Of a DNA stretch of 64,000 bases, positions 52,119 through 59,750 are shown in pieces. Made by a program: the position numbers and the translations under genes. The notes below the pieces were generated by a model. It was not told where the DNA came from. It saw only the letters and a list, made by a program, of their open reading frames with translations, and ran no database searches. Numbering within the stretch: the first letter of the stretch is position 1; each line of letters opens with the position of its first letter. The stretch comes from an uncultured Dorea sp. (GTDB lineage Bacteria; Bacillota_A; Clostridia; Lachnospirales; Lachnospiraceae), in assembly GCA_910578865.1 (NCBI GenBank), contig CAJTRM010000013.1:1-64000 (forward strand). The letters run 5' to 3'.

Positions 52119-52607
52119 ATGGAACAAGAGAAACCAAAACCGATGACGCCTTTCGACGTTCTTACCTCCCCCTCCGGGCTTTATACACTAAAGCTGCTGC
52201 TTCCATACGCTCCGAAGTCCATACAGCATTTTCTCGCCATATACATAAAATTTTCTGAATTGACCTATACGTTCAACCACTTCCGCAGTTTTACAAAAGC
52301 CAGGGCTCCTATCCATATTTTTGAAGATCTCGGCCCTTATATGTCTCCGGAAGAAAAAGAAAAAATGGAACAAATGGAAGGTATGATGAATATGATGGAA
52401 ATGGTACAGAATATGCAATCTGTGTCGGACCCTATGTTCCAGGCAGCCTCAGAAGGGGAATCTGGATTTAACCCCATGGATCTTATGAAAGGAATGTTAA
52501 GCCCGGAACAACAGGAGATGTTTGATATGTACAGCAGCATGTTCGACAGCGATATAAACACCGGCAATATGCCGGACGACCAGGAAGGAGATCACACACA
52601 TGAATGA
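52119..52607 (+). CDS. Hypothetical protein with Met-rich C-terminal half, 162 aa
   Basis: I do not recognise this protein. The N-terminal part is well folded-looking (PFDVLTSPSGLYTLKLLLPYAPKSIQHFLAIYIKFSELTYTFNHF). The second half is unusually rich in Met, Glu and Gln (EEKEKMEQMEGMMNMMEMVQNMQS, then MDLMKGMLSPEQQEMFDMYSSMF), predicted helical. No signal peptide or TM. ATG 52119 follows AAGGAG. The downstream gene overlaps by 8 bases, so the two are coupled. Confidence 0.6.
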   Translation: MEQEKPKPMTPFDVLTSPSGLYTLKLLLPYAPKSIQHFLAIYIKFSELTYTFNHFRSFTKARAPIHIFEDLGPYMSPEEKEKMEQMEGMMNMMEMVQNMQSVSDPMFQAASEGESGFNPMDLMKGMLSPEQQEMFDMYSSMFDSDINTGNMPDDQEGDHTHE

Positions 52608-52872
52608 ATGGATGAACAACCCTGCAATGCAGAATATTGACCCGATCAAATTAGAGCTGATCAAGACCGCCGCGTCCCAGACACAGGGAAAAAGCGGGCG
52701 TTCCCTTGCTCCCGTGATGATGGCGCTCATCTCCAGCGCCAATAAAAAAGGCATCCGTTTTTCCCCGGATGAATTTTCCTTGATTCTGGATGTACTGAAA
52801 GAAGGAAAATCCAAAGAAGAGCAGATTCAGATTGAAAATATGGTAAAAATGGTTCAGGGGTATATGAGGTGA
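52600..52872 (+). CDS. Hypothetical protein, 90 aa, coupled to the upstream gene
   Basis: I do not recognise this protein. It starts MNEWMNNPAMQNIDPIKLELIKTAASQT and is probably all-helical, with RFSPDEFSLILDVLKEGKSKEEQIQIENMVKMVQGYM. AAGGAG lies inside the end of the upstream gene. The stop codon sits in the loop of a strong hairpin. Both genes share Met/Gln-rich helices, consistent with the two proteins interacting, but this is only inference. Confidence 0.6.
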   Translation: MNEWMNNPAMQNIDPIKLELIKTAASQTQGKSGRSLAPVMMALISSANKKGIRFSPDEFSLILDVLKEGKSKEEQIQIENMVKMVQGYMR

Positions 52873-52887
52873 CACCTCATATACCCC
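52857..52887. terminator. Hairpin embracing the stop codon of the 90-aa gene
   Basis: GGGGTATATGAGG (52857-52869) pairs exactly with CCTCATATACCCC (52875-52887); the stop TGA (52870-52872) is in the loop. No U tract follows in either direction, so it may protect the mRNA end rather than terminate, or serve both convergent genes with a factor. Confidence 0.6.
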
Positions 52888-52891
52888 CGCC

Positions 52892-53365
52892 TTAGAACCC
52901 TTCGGCTTTTCTCATTACTCTGTTTTCCCGGCGCTTTTTTCCATTCTCCCACTCTTCTTTTTCTTCCTGCGTCTCAAGGATCAGCTCAGGGACTTTCGCT
53001 GGCCTGTCATTTTCGTCAAGTGCAACCATGGTAAAATAGGCTCTGTTGATCAGGATCCTTTCCCCTTCCAGGCCTTCTACATAGCTGTCAACCTTTACCT
53101 CCATAGATGTAGTCCCTACAAATGTTGTCCTTCCTATGATTACGATCACGTCCTTCTGGTAAGCACCGCGAAGGAACTTCAGATTATCCACGGATGCAGT
53201 TGTCACATTCATTCTGGCATGTCTTTTTGCTACCAGCCCCGCCACCTCGTCAATCCACTGCATCAGTATCCCTCCGAAAAGACGGCCGGCCGCATTCAGA
53301 TGATTGGGACGTACCATATGGACAGTCTCCACTACAGAATCTGACACTTTTCTTTCTTTGATCAT
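52892..53365 (-). CDS. Acyl-CoA thioesterase (hotdog fold, YciA/ACOT type)
   Basis: This 157-residue hotdog protein has the hallmark HLNAAGRLFGGILMQWIDEVAGLVAKRHA followed by VTTASVDNLKFLRGAYQKD and TSMEVKVDSYVE. It hydrolyses acyl-CoA; chain-length preference is unknown. It is monocistronic, convergent with the 90-aa gene. Confidence 0.9.
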   Translation of the reverse strand: MIKERKVSDSVVETVHMVRPNHLNAAGRLFGGILMQWIDEVAGLVAKRHARMNVTTASVDNLKFLRGAYQKDVIVIIGRTTFVGTTSMEVKVDSYVEGLEGERILINRAYFTMVALDENDRPAKVPELILETQEEKEEWENGKKRRENRVMRKAEGF

Positions 53366-53544
53366 TGCTTATTCTCCCATCCGCCCTTCGGCTGCGATAC
53401 GACAGCATCCATCGTACTCTGCAGACATCAGGCTGAAAACTACTGTAATGTAACAGATTTGTTTATTACCTCTTTTATTATACCATAATATTTGCTATAC
53501 TAAAATTACTTTTCATGTACCAACCATACAAAGGAGCAATTACC

Positions 53545-54282
53545 ATGAGAAATATCAAACTCACAATCGAATATGACGGAAGCCGTTACCAGGGCTGGAC
53601 CCGCCTCGGTAAGGATGAACCGAATAATACAATCTCCAACAAGATTCTGGAGGTTCTGCGAAAAATGACCGGAGAAACCGCAATCGAACTTTTTTGCGGA
53701 TGCCGCACAGAGGTGGGGGTTCATGCGTATGCACAGATTGCCAATTTCAAGACCGGCTGTTCCACATCTCTCCGGGATATCAAACACTATCTGAACCGAT
53801 ACCTGCCGATGGATATTGCCATCATTGACGTGGAAGAGGTTCCGGAACGCTTTCATGCCCAACTGAATGCCACTTCCAAAACTTACATATACCGTATGAC
53901 CATTTCCGACGTCCCGAGCGTGTTTGACCGAAAGCATACCTACCACTGCTTCAAGATTCCGGACAAGGCCCTGATGCAGCAGGCTGCAATGCTTTTTGTC
54001 GGAACACATGATTTTAAAAACTTCTGTACAGCGAAAAAATCAAAATCCACGGTGCGGAACATTCTTGACATTGAAGTTTACGGGGACATTGAAGAAATGC
54101 AGATCCTGATCCACGCAGACGATTTCCTCCACAACATGGCAAGGATCATGGTCGGAACACTTCTTGAGATCGGCTCAGGAACACGCAAAAAAGAAGAGAT
54201 CGAAGAAATATTCAAAGGGAAAAAAGAATCAAGCGCCCCCTGCGATCCCAGAGGGCTTTATCTTCAGGAAGTATCTTACTAA
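53545..54282 (+). CDS. truA: TruA-family pseudouridine synthase with Glu in place of the catalytic Asp
   Basis: The TruA family makes pseudouridine at positions 38-40 of tRNA. This 245-residue homologue (start ATG 53545, AAAGGAG upstream) has the fold signatures NIKLTIEYDGSRYQGW and FHAQLNATSKTYIYR, HDFKNFC, and FLHNMARIMVGTLLEIG. The catalytic motif, normally R-T-D-x-G-V-H, reads R54-T-E56-V-G-V-H. The Asp is invariant in active enzymes, so this protein is either inactive, altered in mechanism or a binding-only paralogue. The codon is GAG in a clean frame, so a sequencing error is not needed. Family is certain, activity is not. Confidence 0.88.
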   Translation: MRNIKLTIEYDGSRYQGWTRLGKDEPNNTISNKILEVLRKMTGETAIELFCGCRTEVGVHAYAQIANFKTGCSTSLRDIKHYLNRYLPMDIAIIDVEEVPERFHAQLNATSKTYIYRMTISDVPSVFDRKHTYHCFKIPDKALMQQAAMLFVGTHDFKNFCTAKKSKSTVRNILDIEVYGDIEEMQILIHADDFLHNMARIMVGTLLEIGSGTRKKEEIEEIFKGKKESSAPCDPRGLYLQEVSY

Positions 54283-54803
54283 GATACTTCCTGTAATATT
54301 TTCTCAAAGGCTATTCTGAGATCACCATCTTCGGAGCCGCCTACCAGTCGGATCCTGCCGCAGCAGACAAACCCGGATTTTGCAAGTGCCCTCTGCATAG
54401 GCAGATTCCCCGGATGTGTATCAATCCTCACAGAGGCAAATCCAAGCTCCAGTGCCATCCGGAAACCACAGTCAAACATTCGGCCTGCCACTCCCTTCCC
54501 TTTACATCCGTCTGCCACACAGACCCTGTGCATGGAAGCATAGCTGCCGTCTGTCAGCCAGCTGCCGTCGATTACATTATAAGATGCATCCGGCGTAGTC
54601 TGAAATGCAAAAATCCCGAGAATCTCTCCGTTCTCCATTGCAAGATACGTACATCCCTTCCGGGCATCCTCCGTCCAGACCTCTCTGGACGGATACCCTT
54701 TCTGCCACTGGTCCAGTCCCAAATCTCTTAACTGGCGTTTCGCCTGTTCTGTAATCTCACACATTCTGTCAATATGTTCAAAAGAAGCAACAACGAATTC
54801 CAT
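54279..54803 (-). CDS. GNAT-family N-acetyltransferase
   Basis: This 174-residue GNAT acetyltransferase has the acetyl-CoA pyrophosphate loop around VCVADGCKGKGVAGRMFDCGFRMALELGFASVRIDTHPGNLPMQRALAKSGF, with Arg/Gly-x-Gly features and the NLPMQRALAKSGF helix. The acceptor is unknown. The start is taken as ATG 54803, 7 bases after GGAGG; the trmO stop lies between. It overlaps the truA stop region convergently. Confidence 0.85.
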   Translation of the reverse strand: MEFVVASFEHIDRMCEITEQAKRQLRDLGLDQWQKGYPSREVWTEDARKGCTYLAMENGEILGIFAFQTTPDASYNVIDGSWLTDGSYASMHRVCVADGCKGKGVAGRMFDCGFRMALELGFASVRIDTHPGNLPMQRALAKSGFVCCGRIRLVGGSEDGDLRIAFEKILQEVS

Positions 54804-54805
54804 TT

Positions 54806-55510
54806 TCATTCCTCCAAATAACTGTCATCTGTCACACGGCACACGGTAAGCTTCCCGTCTGCTACACGAAACTTTATTTCAAGCCCCGAGAACAGCATTC
54901 CATAGATCCGCTCCGGATCCTCCTGATAAGCCGGCCTTGGATCCTGCGCCAGAACCTGACGCAGAGCTTCCCTCTTTTCCTCCGGCACACAGGACAGCCA
55001 CTGTCCCGGAAACTCTACCTCCAGGGCATATCCCTTCACATGATCTGCAAATCCACCTCTGGCATCTGTCTTTGCATCCACATAGGGAAGATATGGTTTA
55101 ATATCATAGATTGGCGTTCCGTCCATGAGATCGGCCCCGGAAACTACCAGTACCGGTCCTTCACCCTTCCGGTACTCAAGCCGTTCCAGTTTTACGCAGG
55201 AAAGGCCGACAGGATTGGGTCTGAACGGTGAACGAGTGGCAAACACCCCTACCCTCCGGTTCCCGCCCAGCCTTGGGGGCCTTACCGTAGGCTTAAAGCT
55301 TTCCCCGGAAACCTCTGAAAATCCCCAGATCAGCCACACATGCGAATACTCCTCAATCCCCCGAAAGGCCTCCGCCGCCTGATATTCCGGCTCAAATATA
55401 ATCTCTGCAGCAGTATCTGCCAGACCGCTCTGTCTGGGAATCCCAAATTTGTCCGGAAAATCACATTTTATATATGCGATCCGCCGAAGCTCCATTTTGT
55501 TTCTGTTCAT
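54806..55510 (-). CDS. trmO: tRNA (N6-threonylcarbamoyladenosine 37) methyltransferase TrmO (TsaA)
   Basis: This 234-residue SAM-dependent methyltransferase modifies t6A37 of tRNA-Thr. The TrmO signature GVFATRSPFRPNPVGLS is intact, together with GIEEYSHVWLIWGF and the SGADLMDGTPIYDIKPYLPY block. It is in one unit with the ABC-class ATPase (3 bases upstream) and the GNAT gene. Confidence 0.93.
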   Translation of the reverse strand: MNRNKMELRRIAYIKCDFPDKFGIPRQSGLADTAAEIIFEPEYQAAEAFRGIEEYSHVWLIWGFSEVSGESFKPTVRPPRLGGNRRVGVFATRSPFRPNPVGLSCVKLERLEYRKGEGPVLVVSGADLMDGTPIYDIKPYLPYVDAKTDARGGFADHVKGYALEVEFPGQWLSCVPEEKREALRQVLAQDPRPAYQEDPERIYGMLFSGLEIKFRVADGKLTVCRVTDDSYLEE

Positions 55511-55512
55511 AC

Positions 55513-57216
55513 TTACATCTTAAGCCCCCTGTACCGGTTCAGGCACGCAAAGATCTCCTGCTTTCTCGGAAGAGCCAGATTTCCGGGAAGATAACTGCTG
55601 TCGCAGACCGCTGAAAATCCTTCCTTCTCAATATTCTGAAGTGTCTTCTTCACAAGCTCTTTCACACTCGTGTGGCCGTCCAGCATATGCTCCTCCAAAT
55701 ATTTCACCAGATATCCAAGGCAGGTCAGCTGCTCCGCATCTGCAAGCTGCTCTACATACCGCAGGTCAATGGTCTCATGGTTCAGCGACACTCCGTCCCT
55801 TCCCATGGTCTTGATCTTAATTCTCCCTTTGTGGATCAGTCCCTGATTCTTTTTGGGATAACGGGCACATTCCGGCAGAACAGCCCGCTGATCCGGCAGT
55901 TCCAGGCCCGGATAGTCTCTGGCCGCTCTTTTAGCCTCCTCTGTAATGTCCCTGGGTACATACCGGTCCATCTGCACCACCGTATCCGCCACCTCAAAAT
56001 ATGCGCCGGAACTTCCTGCCACAAGAACGGTAGAAACACCATACAGCTCATACAAATCCCGCATCCGCTCAATAAACGGCGTGATCGGCTCCATATCCCT
56101 GTGAATCACCTTCTGCATCAGTTCGTCACGTACCATGAAATTCGTCGCACTCGTATCTTCATCAATAAACAGAACGCTTGCACCGGCCTCCATAGCCTCA
56201 ACCACATTTGCCGCCTGGGATGTACTTCCGCTGGCATCCTCGGTAGAAAATGCCTTCGTATCCTTCCCGTTTGGCAGATCATTGATAAACATGGAAATAT
56301 CCGTACGCTTGATGCTCCTTCCATCCTCCGCACGTATCTTAACGGCATCCATATCTGTAACCACGTATTCCCTGCCATCCCCGGCAATATGAGGGTATAC
56401 CCCCATCTCAAGCGCTTTCAGCAGGGTGGATTTCCCGTGATATCCACCCCCTACGACCAGTGTAATCCCTTTTTTGATCCCCATACCTGACAACTCACCC
56501 TTGTACGGCAGATGCATAGTCACCTTCATAGATTCCGGGGATTGAAACCGGACTGCCCCCTTCATGGGCCTTGAGGACACACCCGACTCTCTCGGCAGTA
56601 CAGAACCGTCTGCTACAAATGCAATCAGACCCTGCTCCTTCAGCTGTTCCCTGATACATTGCTGATCCTCGGAAAGCTGCATAACACGCTCTGCACTTCC
56701 TGCATCCAGATTCTTATAAATCAGCGCCTGTTCCACGCATTTCGGGAGAAAATCAAACAAAATCTTTATAAGCTCCTTCGCATTAATGCTTCTTCCGTTG
56801 GCCGGAAATCCAGCCTCAAACCGGACGGTCACTGCCCCTGTCCTCTCATCTACCGTACAGGCACTCCGCTCCAGAACTTCCTGGCCGCACCTTGTAACCG
56901 ACAGGATACCGCTTTTCCCGGATCCCTTAGCCTGAAAAGAAAATTTCTCCGCCTGTCTGGCAAACAGCCGGGTCAGATGATCCTGAAAGGCGATCCGTTT
57001 ATGTCTGCTGTCATACAGCCGCTCGGGAAAAGCCGCCACCTTGCCGGTCACCTCTACATGAAGCTTTGAGGGAGCTGCAAAAGGATCCCCCTGTACATGG
57101 TCAATCCCCAATTCATACTGGCTGAATCTGTAAGTTCCTTTTGTACTTTTATAGGCCGGATACCCTTTCCGGTCAATATCATATAATAATTGCTTTAACT
57201 CATTTGCTGTTTTCAT
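55513..57216 (-). CDS. ABC-class predicted ATPase (COG3044 type)
   Basis: This 567-residue cytosolic protein has a P-loop late in the chain, VVGGGYHGKSTLLKALEMGVYPHIAGDGREYVV at about residues 255-290. SGSTSQAANVVEAMEAGASVLFIDEDTSATNFMVRD contains the Walker B DED. It belongs to a conserved bacterial family of ABC-like ATPases without membrane partner, of unknown function. The start is ATG 57216 after AAGGTG; the pentapeptide-repeat gene ends 14 bases upstream and trmO follows directly, so these are one operon. Confidence 0.87.
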   Translation of the reverse strand: MKTANELKQLLYDIDRKGYPAYKSTKGTYRFSQYELGIDHVQGDPFAAPSKLHVEVTGKVAAFPERLYDSRHKRIAFQDHLTRLFARQAEKFSFQAKGSGKSGILSVTRCGQEVLERSACTVDERTGAVTVRFEAGFPANGRSINAKELIKILFDFLPKCVEQALIYKNLDAGSAERVMQLSEDQQCIREQLKEQGLIAFVADGSVLPRESGVSSRPMKGAVRFQSPESMKVTMHLPYKGELSGMGIKKGITLVVGGGYHGKSTLLKALEMGVYPHIAGDGREYVVTDMDAVKIRAEDGRSIKRTDISMFINDLPNGKDTKAFSTEDASGSTSQAANVVEAMEAGASVLFIDEDTSATNFMVRDELMQKVIHRDMEPITPFIERMRDLYELYGVSTVLVAGSSGAYFEVADTVVQMDRYVPRDITEEAKRAARDYPGLELPDQRAVLPECARYPKKNQGLIHKGRIKIKTMGRDGVSLNHETIDLRYVEQLADAEQLTCLGYLVKYLEEHMLDGHTSVKELVKKTLQNIEKEGFSAVCDSSYLPGNLALPRKQEIFACLNRYRGLKM

Positions 57217-57230
57217 TATTTTCACCTTTT

Positions 57231-57932
57231 TTAATAGGCCTCTGCCTCTTTTCTGTGCATCCAGAAGTGGATCCCTGTCGTCGAATCCATCCATCTGTCT
57301 GTATTAAAATCTTTTACTTCCACCCACTCTCCGACCCGGTAGACAAAATTCTCATCTACCAGAGACCACGCTTCGCTGAAGTTCTGCTTGAAATCAAAGC
57401 TTTTTATGGTCAGCACCTTTGCCTTGCTGCAGCGGCAGGACGGCATCGTGGCAGAAGTCCGCAGCGCGTCCGCCGGAATCAGAAGCTGCACCAGCCTGTC
57501 ATTTACACATTTCTTATATCCGAGAAAGGCGCCTTTTTCCGGACAACGCATACGGAACCATTTCGTTTGTTCATCAGAAATAATCCCGTCAAGCCTGGCA
57601 TGCTCTAAAACCGCCGCAAAAAGATCCGCTCCCTTGATGTTACAGCCGGTCATATCACAAGATCGAAAAGAGGCTGTCCGCATAACGGCGTCCTGGAAGT
57701 TGGCCTCCCGCATGGAGCATCCGTCAAACAATGCATTTTCCACACTACTGTCTCTAAAATCCACCTGATTAAGCACCGTATTCTGGAACGAACTCAGGCT
57801 GAAGTCCATATTGCTCAGATCCTTTCCGGAAAGATCCATGTCCCAGATCTCTAATTCATTAAATCTCAGCCGCTCCCCTGGTTTTTTCGACCGCAGCTGT
57901 GTTTCAAATTCTTCCTGCGATATTCTCTGCAT
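57231..57932 (-). CDS. Pentapeptide-repeat protein
   Basis: This 233-residue protein has tandem pentapeptides, residues about 30-115 (LSNMDFSLSSFQNTVLNQVDFRDSSVENALFDGCSMREANF), expected to form a right-handed quadrilateral beta helix. The C-terminal half (about 115-233) is different: NDRLVQLLIPADALRTSATMPSCRCSKAKVLTI resembles DUF5758-type domains. GGAGGGAAGG precedes ATG 57932. Its co-location with the ABC-class ATPase is suggestive but unexplained. Confidence 0.87.
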   Translation of the reverse strand: MQRISQEEFETQLRSKKPGERLRFNELEIWDMDLSGKDLSNMDFSLSSFQNTVLNQVDFRDSSVENALFDGCSMREANFQDAVMRTASFRSCDMTGCNIKGADLFAAVLEHARLDGIISDEQTKWFRMRCPEKGAFLGYKKCVNDRLVQLLIPADALRTSATMPSCRCSKAKVLTIKSFDFKQNFSEAWSLVDENFVYRVGEWVEVKDFNTDRWMDSTTGIHFWMHRKEAEAY

Positions 57933-58013
57933 GTTCCTTCCCTCCGTTTCTCAAATAACTGTACCGCCTCTCCATTGTTATTCTGCTGCAGCAGAAGCCT
58001 TCACGTCCTTCCT

Positions 58014-58556
58014 CTACAGATCTACGATCCTCGGTCTGTGATGCGTATGAGGAAGGAACTTCTTCAGAAGATCCTGTGTCTTAAATTTCAGATGGGTCGT
58101 GTTGACTCCTGTATTACACACAAAATATTCCGCCTCTGCAACTTCCTTATCTATGATAAGCTGAACATAATCGTCCTGGTCATTTAAAAGCCCTACTACA
58201 CTGGCCGATCCGGGCTTAGTCCCCAGATGCTCCCACATGTGCTCCGGCGAAGCAAAGGACATATGAGATACACCCAGCTTCTTGCTGAAAGAAGCCGTAT
58301 CAAACGCCTTCTCCTCCGGCATTACAAGCAGGAAAAAGCTTGTCTTTTTCTGGTTGCATAAAAAAACATCTTTGCGGACCGGAGCATTAAATACCTTTCC
58401 GATATCCGCACACTCTTCCATAGAAGCTGCCGGGTCATTATCGACACGCTCGTACGCAATCCCAAGCTTCTGAAACACTTTATATACTTCCTGCTCAAGA
58501 GGAGCCCTCTCACTGACGTTCTCCGGCGGTGTTGTAACAATCTCGCTGATATACAT
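58014..58556 (-). CDS. YbaK/ProX-type aminoacyl-tRNA deacylase
   Basis: This 180-residue free-standing editing domain hydrolyses mischarged tRNA (Ala-tRNA-Pro or Cys-tRNA-Pro in the family). Blocks NDPAASMEECADIGKVFNAPVRKDVFLCNQKKTSFFLLVMPEEKAFDTA and PGSASVVGLLND, with KKT as the conserved Lys region, match. The start is ATG 58556 after GGAGGG. The gene is monocistronic. Confidence 0.9.
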   Translation of the reverse strand: MYISEIVTTPPENVSERAPLEQEVYKVFQKLGIAYERVDNDPAASMEECADIGKVFNAPVRKDVFLCNQKKTSFFLLVMPEEKAFDTASFSKKLGVSHMSFASPEHMWEHLGTKPGSASVVGLLNDQDDYVQLIIDKEVAEAEYFVCNTGVNTTHLKFKTQDLLKKFLPHTHHRPRIVDL

Positions 58557-58649
58557 AAATATTCCCTCCATTTTCCTGATCTCTACCTGTTATTATATAA
58601 AATCCGGACGGCCTTTGCAAATACAGTTTCTATTTTCTTCGATTCAGAA

Positions 58650-58673
58650 GTAACAGTTCAGCCTACGCCATTC
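58650..58673 (-). repeat. Dispersed 24-bp repeat, copy 2
   Basis: Exact reverse complement of 8302-8325. It lies in the gap between the YbaK gene and maf. Sequences beyond the 24 bp do not match between the two copies. Confidence 0.6.
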
Positions 58674-58684
58674 AGAATATGTAT

Positions 58685-58750
58685 TTACAATACTGTCCGA
58701 AACTTGTACAATAGCAAAAGAAAAAGCTCCCCAGGAAACCTGAGGGGCAT
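58685..58750 (+). promoter_or_regulatory. maf promoter and 5'-end hairpin
   Basis: TTACAA (58685-58690), 16 bases, TACAAT (58707-58712). The predicted transcript begins near a stem GCTCCCCAGG/CCTGAGGGGC (58726-58735 with 58739-58748, one mismatch, one G-T pair, AAA loop). On the minus strand this stem is followed by five T, so it could also stop antisense transcription. Confidence 0.5.
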
Positions 58751-58765
58751 CGAAGGAGACTATCT

Positions 58766-59332
58766 ATGAAATATATTTTGGCTTCTGCCTCACCACGCAG
58801 AAAGGAACTGCTGGAAAGAACAGGGATCACATTTGACATCATCCCTTCCTCCTGCGAAGAAAAAACGACAAAAGAGAAACCTGGCGATATCGCCATGGAA
58901 CTTGCCCGGACAAAAGCCCAGGACGTCTTTCATCGTCTGGATCTGTCCTGCGACTGTACTGTCATCGGAGCCGATACCATCGTCGTATATAAAGATGAGA
59001 TTCTTGGAAAGCCTTCGGACTCTTCTGAGGCCTACGATATGCTGTCCATGCTTGCCGACCGCACCCATCAGGTCTATACCGGTGTATCTCTCATAATCCG
59101 GAAGGACGGCGTCCAGAAGAGCCGCACCTTTTATGAAAAGACGGACGTTACCCTTTATCCCATTTCCAGAAAAGATCTGCATGCCTATGTAGATTCCGGA
59201 GATTCCCTTGACAAGGCCGGCGGTTATGGCATACAGGGCAATTTTGCGATACATGTAAAAAAAATAAGCGGGGATTACAACAATGTAGTCGGACTTCCCA
59301 TCGGACGGCTGTACCAGGAACTACGGCTGTAA
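58766..59332 (+). CDS. maf: Maf-type nucleoside triphosphate pyrophosphatase
   Basis: This 188-residue house-cleaning enzyme removes non-canonical dTTP/UTP-type nucleotides and is linked to septum arrest. The start LASASPRRKELLERTGITFDI and the E-x(5)... CTVIGADTIVVYKDEILGKP, SGDSLDKAGGYGIQG and YNNVVGLPIGRLY blocks are diagnostic. GAAGGAG precedes ATG 58766. Confidence 0.95.
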   Translation: MKYILASASPRRKELLERTGITFDIIPSSCEEKTTKEKPGDIAMELARTKAQDVFHRLDLSCDCTVIGADTIVVYKDEILGKPSDSSEAYDMLSMLADRTHQVYTGVSLIIRKDGVQKSRTFYEKTDVTLYPISRKDLHAYVDSGDSLDKAGGYGIQGNFAIHVKKISGDYNNVVGLPIGRLYQELRL

Positions 59333-59384
59333 CCGGCTTTTAAAACCTCCCCTGTCAACATGCTGCCTCTCGTCCATGAAGGCA

Positions 59385-59412
59385 AAAAATGAGGGTGTCC
59401 CTACGGACACCC
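59385..59412 (-). terminator. Terminator of rpsU
   Basis: GGGTGTCC (59393-59400) pairs with GGACACCC (59405-59412). On the minus strand it is followed by TCATTTTTTG. Confidence 0.85.
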
Positions 59413-59430
59413 TGTCATTCATTGCACATA

Positions 59431-59607
59431 TTAGTTATACTTACGCTTTCTGGCAGCCTCAGACTTTTTCTTACGTCTCACGCTTGGCTTTTCGTAATGC
59501 TCTCTCTTACGAATCTCCTGCTGAATGCCTGCCTTCGCACAGTTTCTTTTGAATCTGCGTAAAGCGCTATCTAACGTCTCGTTTTCTTTAACGATTACAT
59601 TTGACAT
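59431..59607 (-). CDS. rpsU: Ribosomal protein S21
   Basis: 58 residues, read from ATG 59607: MSNVIVKENETLDSALRRF, then KRNCAKAGIQQEIRKREHYEK and a Lys/Arg-rich end (KKKSEAARKRKYN). This is S21, a 30S protein needed for mRNA initiation. AGGTG lies about 8 bases upstream. It is too short to appear among long open frames but is unambiguous. Single-gene unit with a terminator downstream. Confidence 0.97.
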   Translation of the reverse strand: MSNVIVKENETLDSALRRFKRNCAKAGIQQEIRKREHYEKPSVRRKKKSEAARKRKYN

Positions 59608-59750
59608 ACTCTCACACCTAACCTCCCCTCCAGCCCTATATTGTGCATCATACGACTTTCGGGTATTTTTATTGCACTACATAAGATTATAGCACATATT
59701 TCTTTTACGTCAATAACTTTTCTCCAAATTTCACCAGATTTATGACCAAA

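Noticed and set aside
57141..57608. 155-codon plus-strand ORF opposite the pentapeptide-repeat gene
   Set aside because: Shadow frame; the minus strand has clear pentapeptide repeats and a good start.
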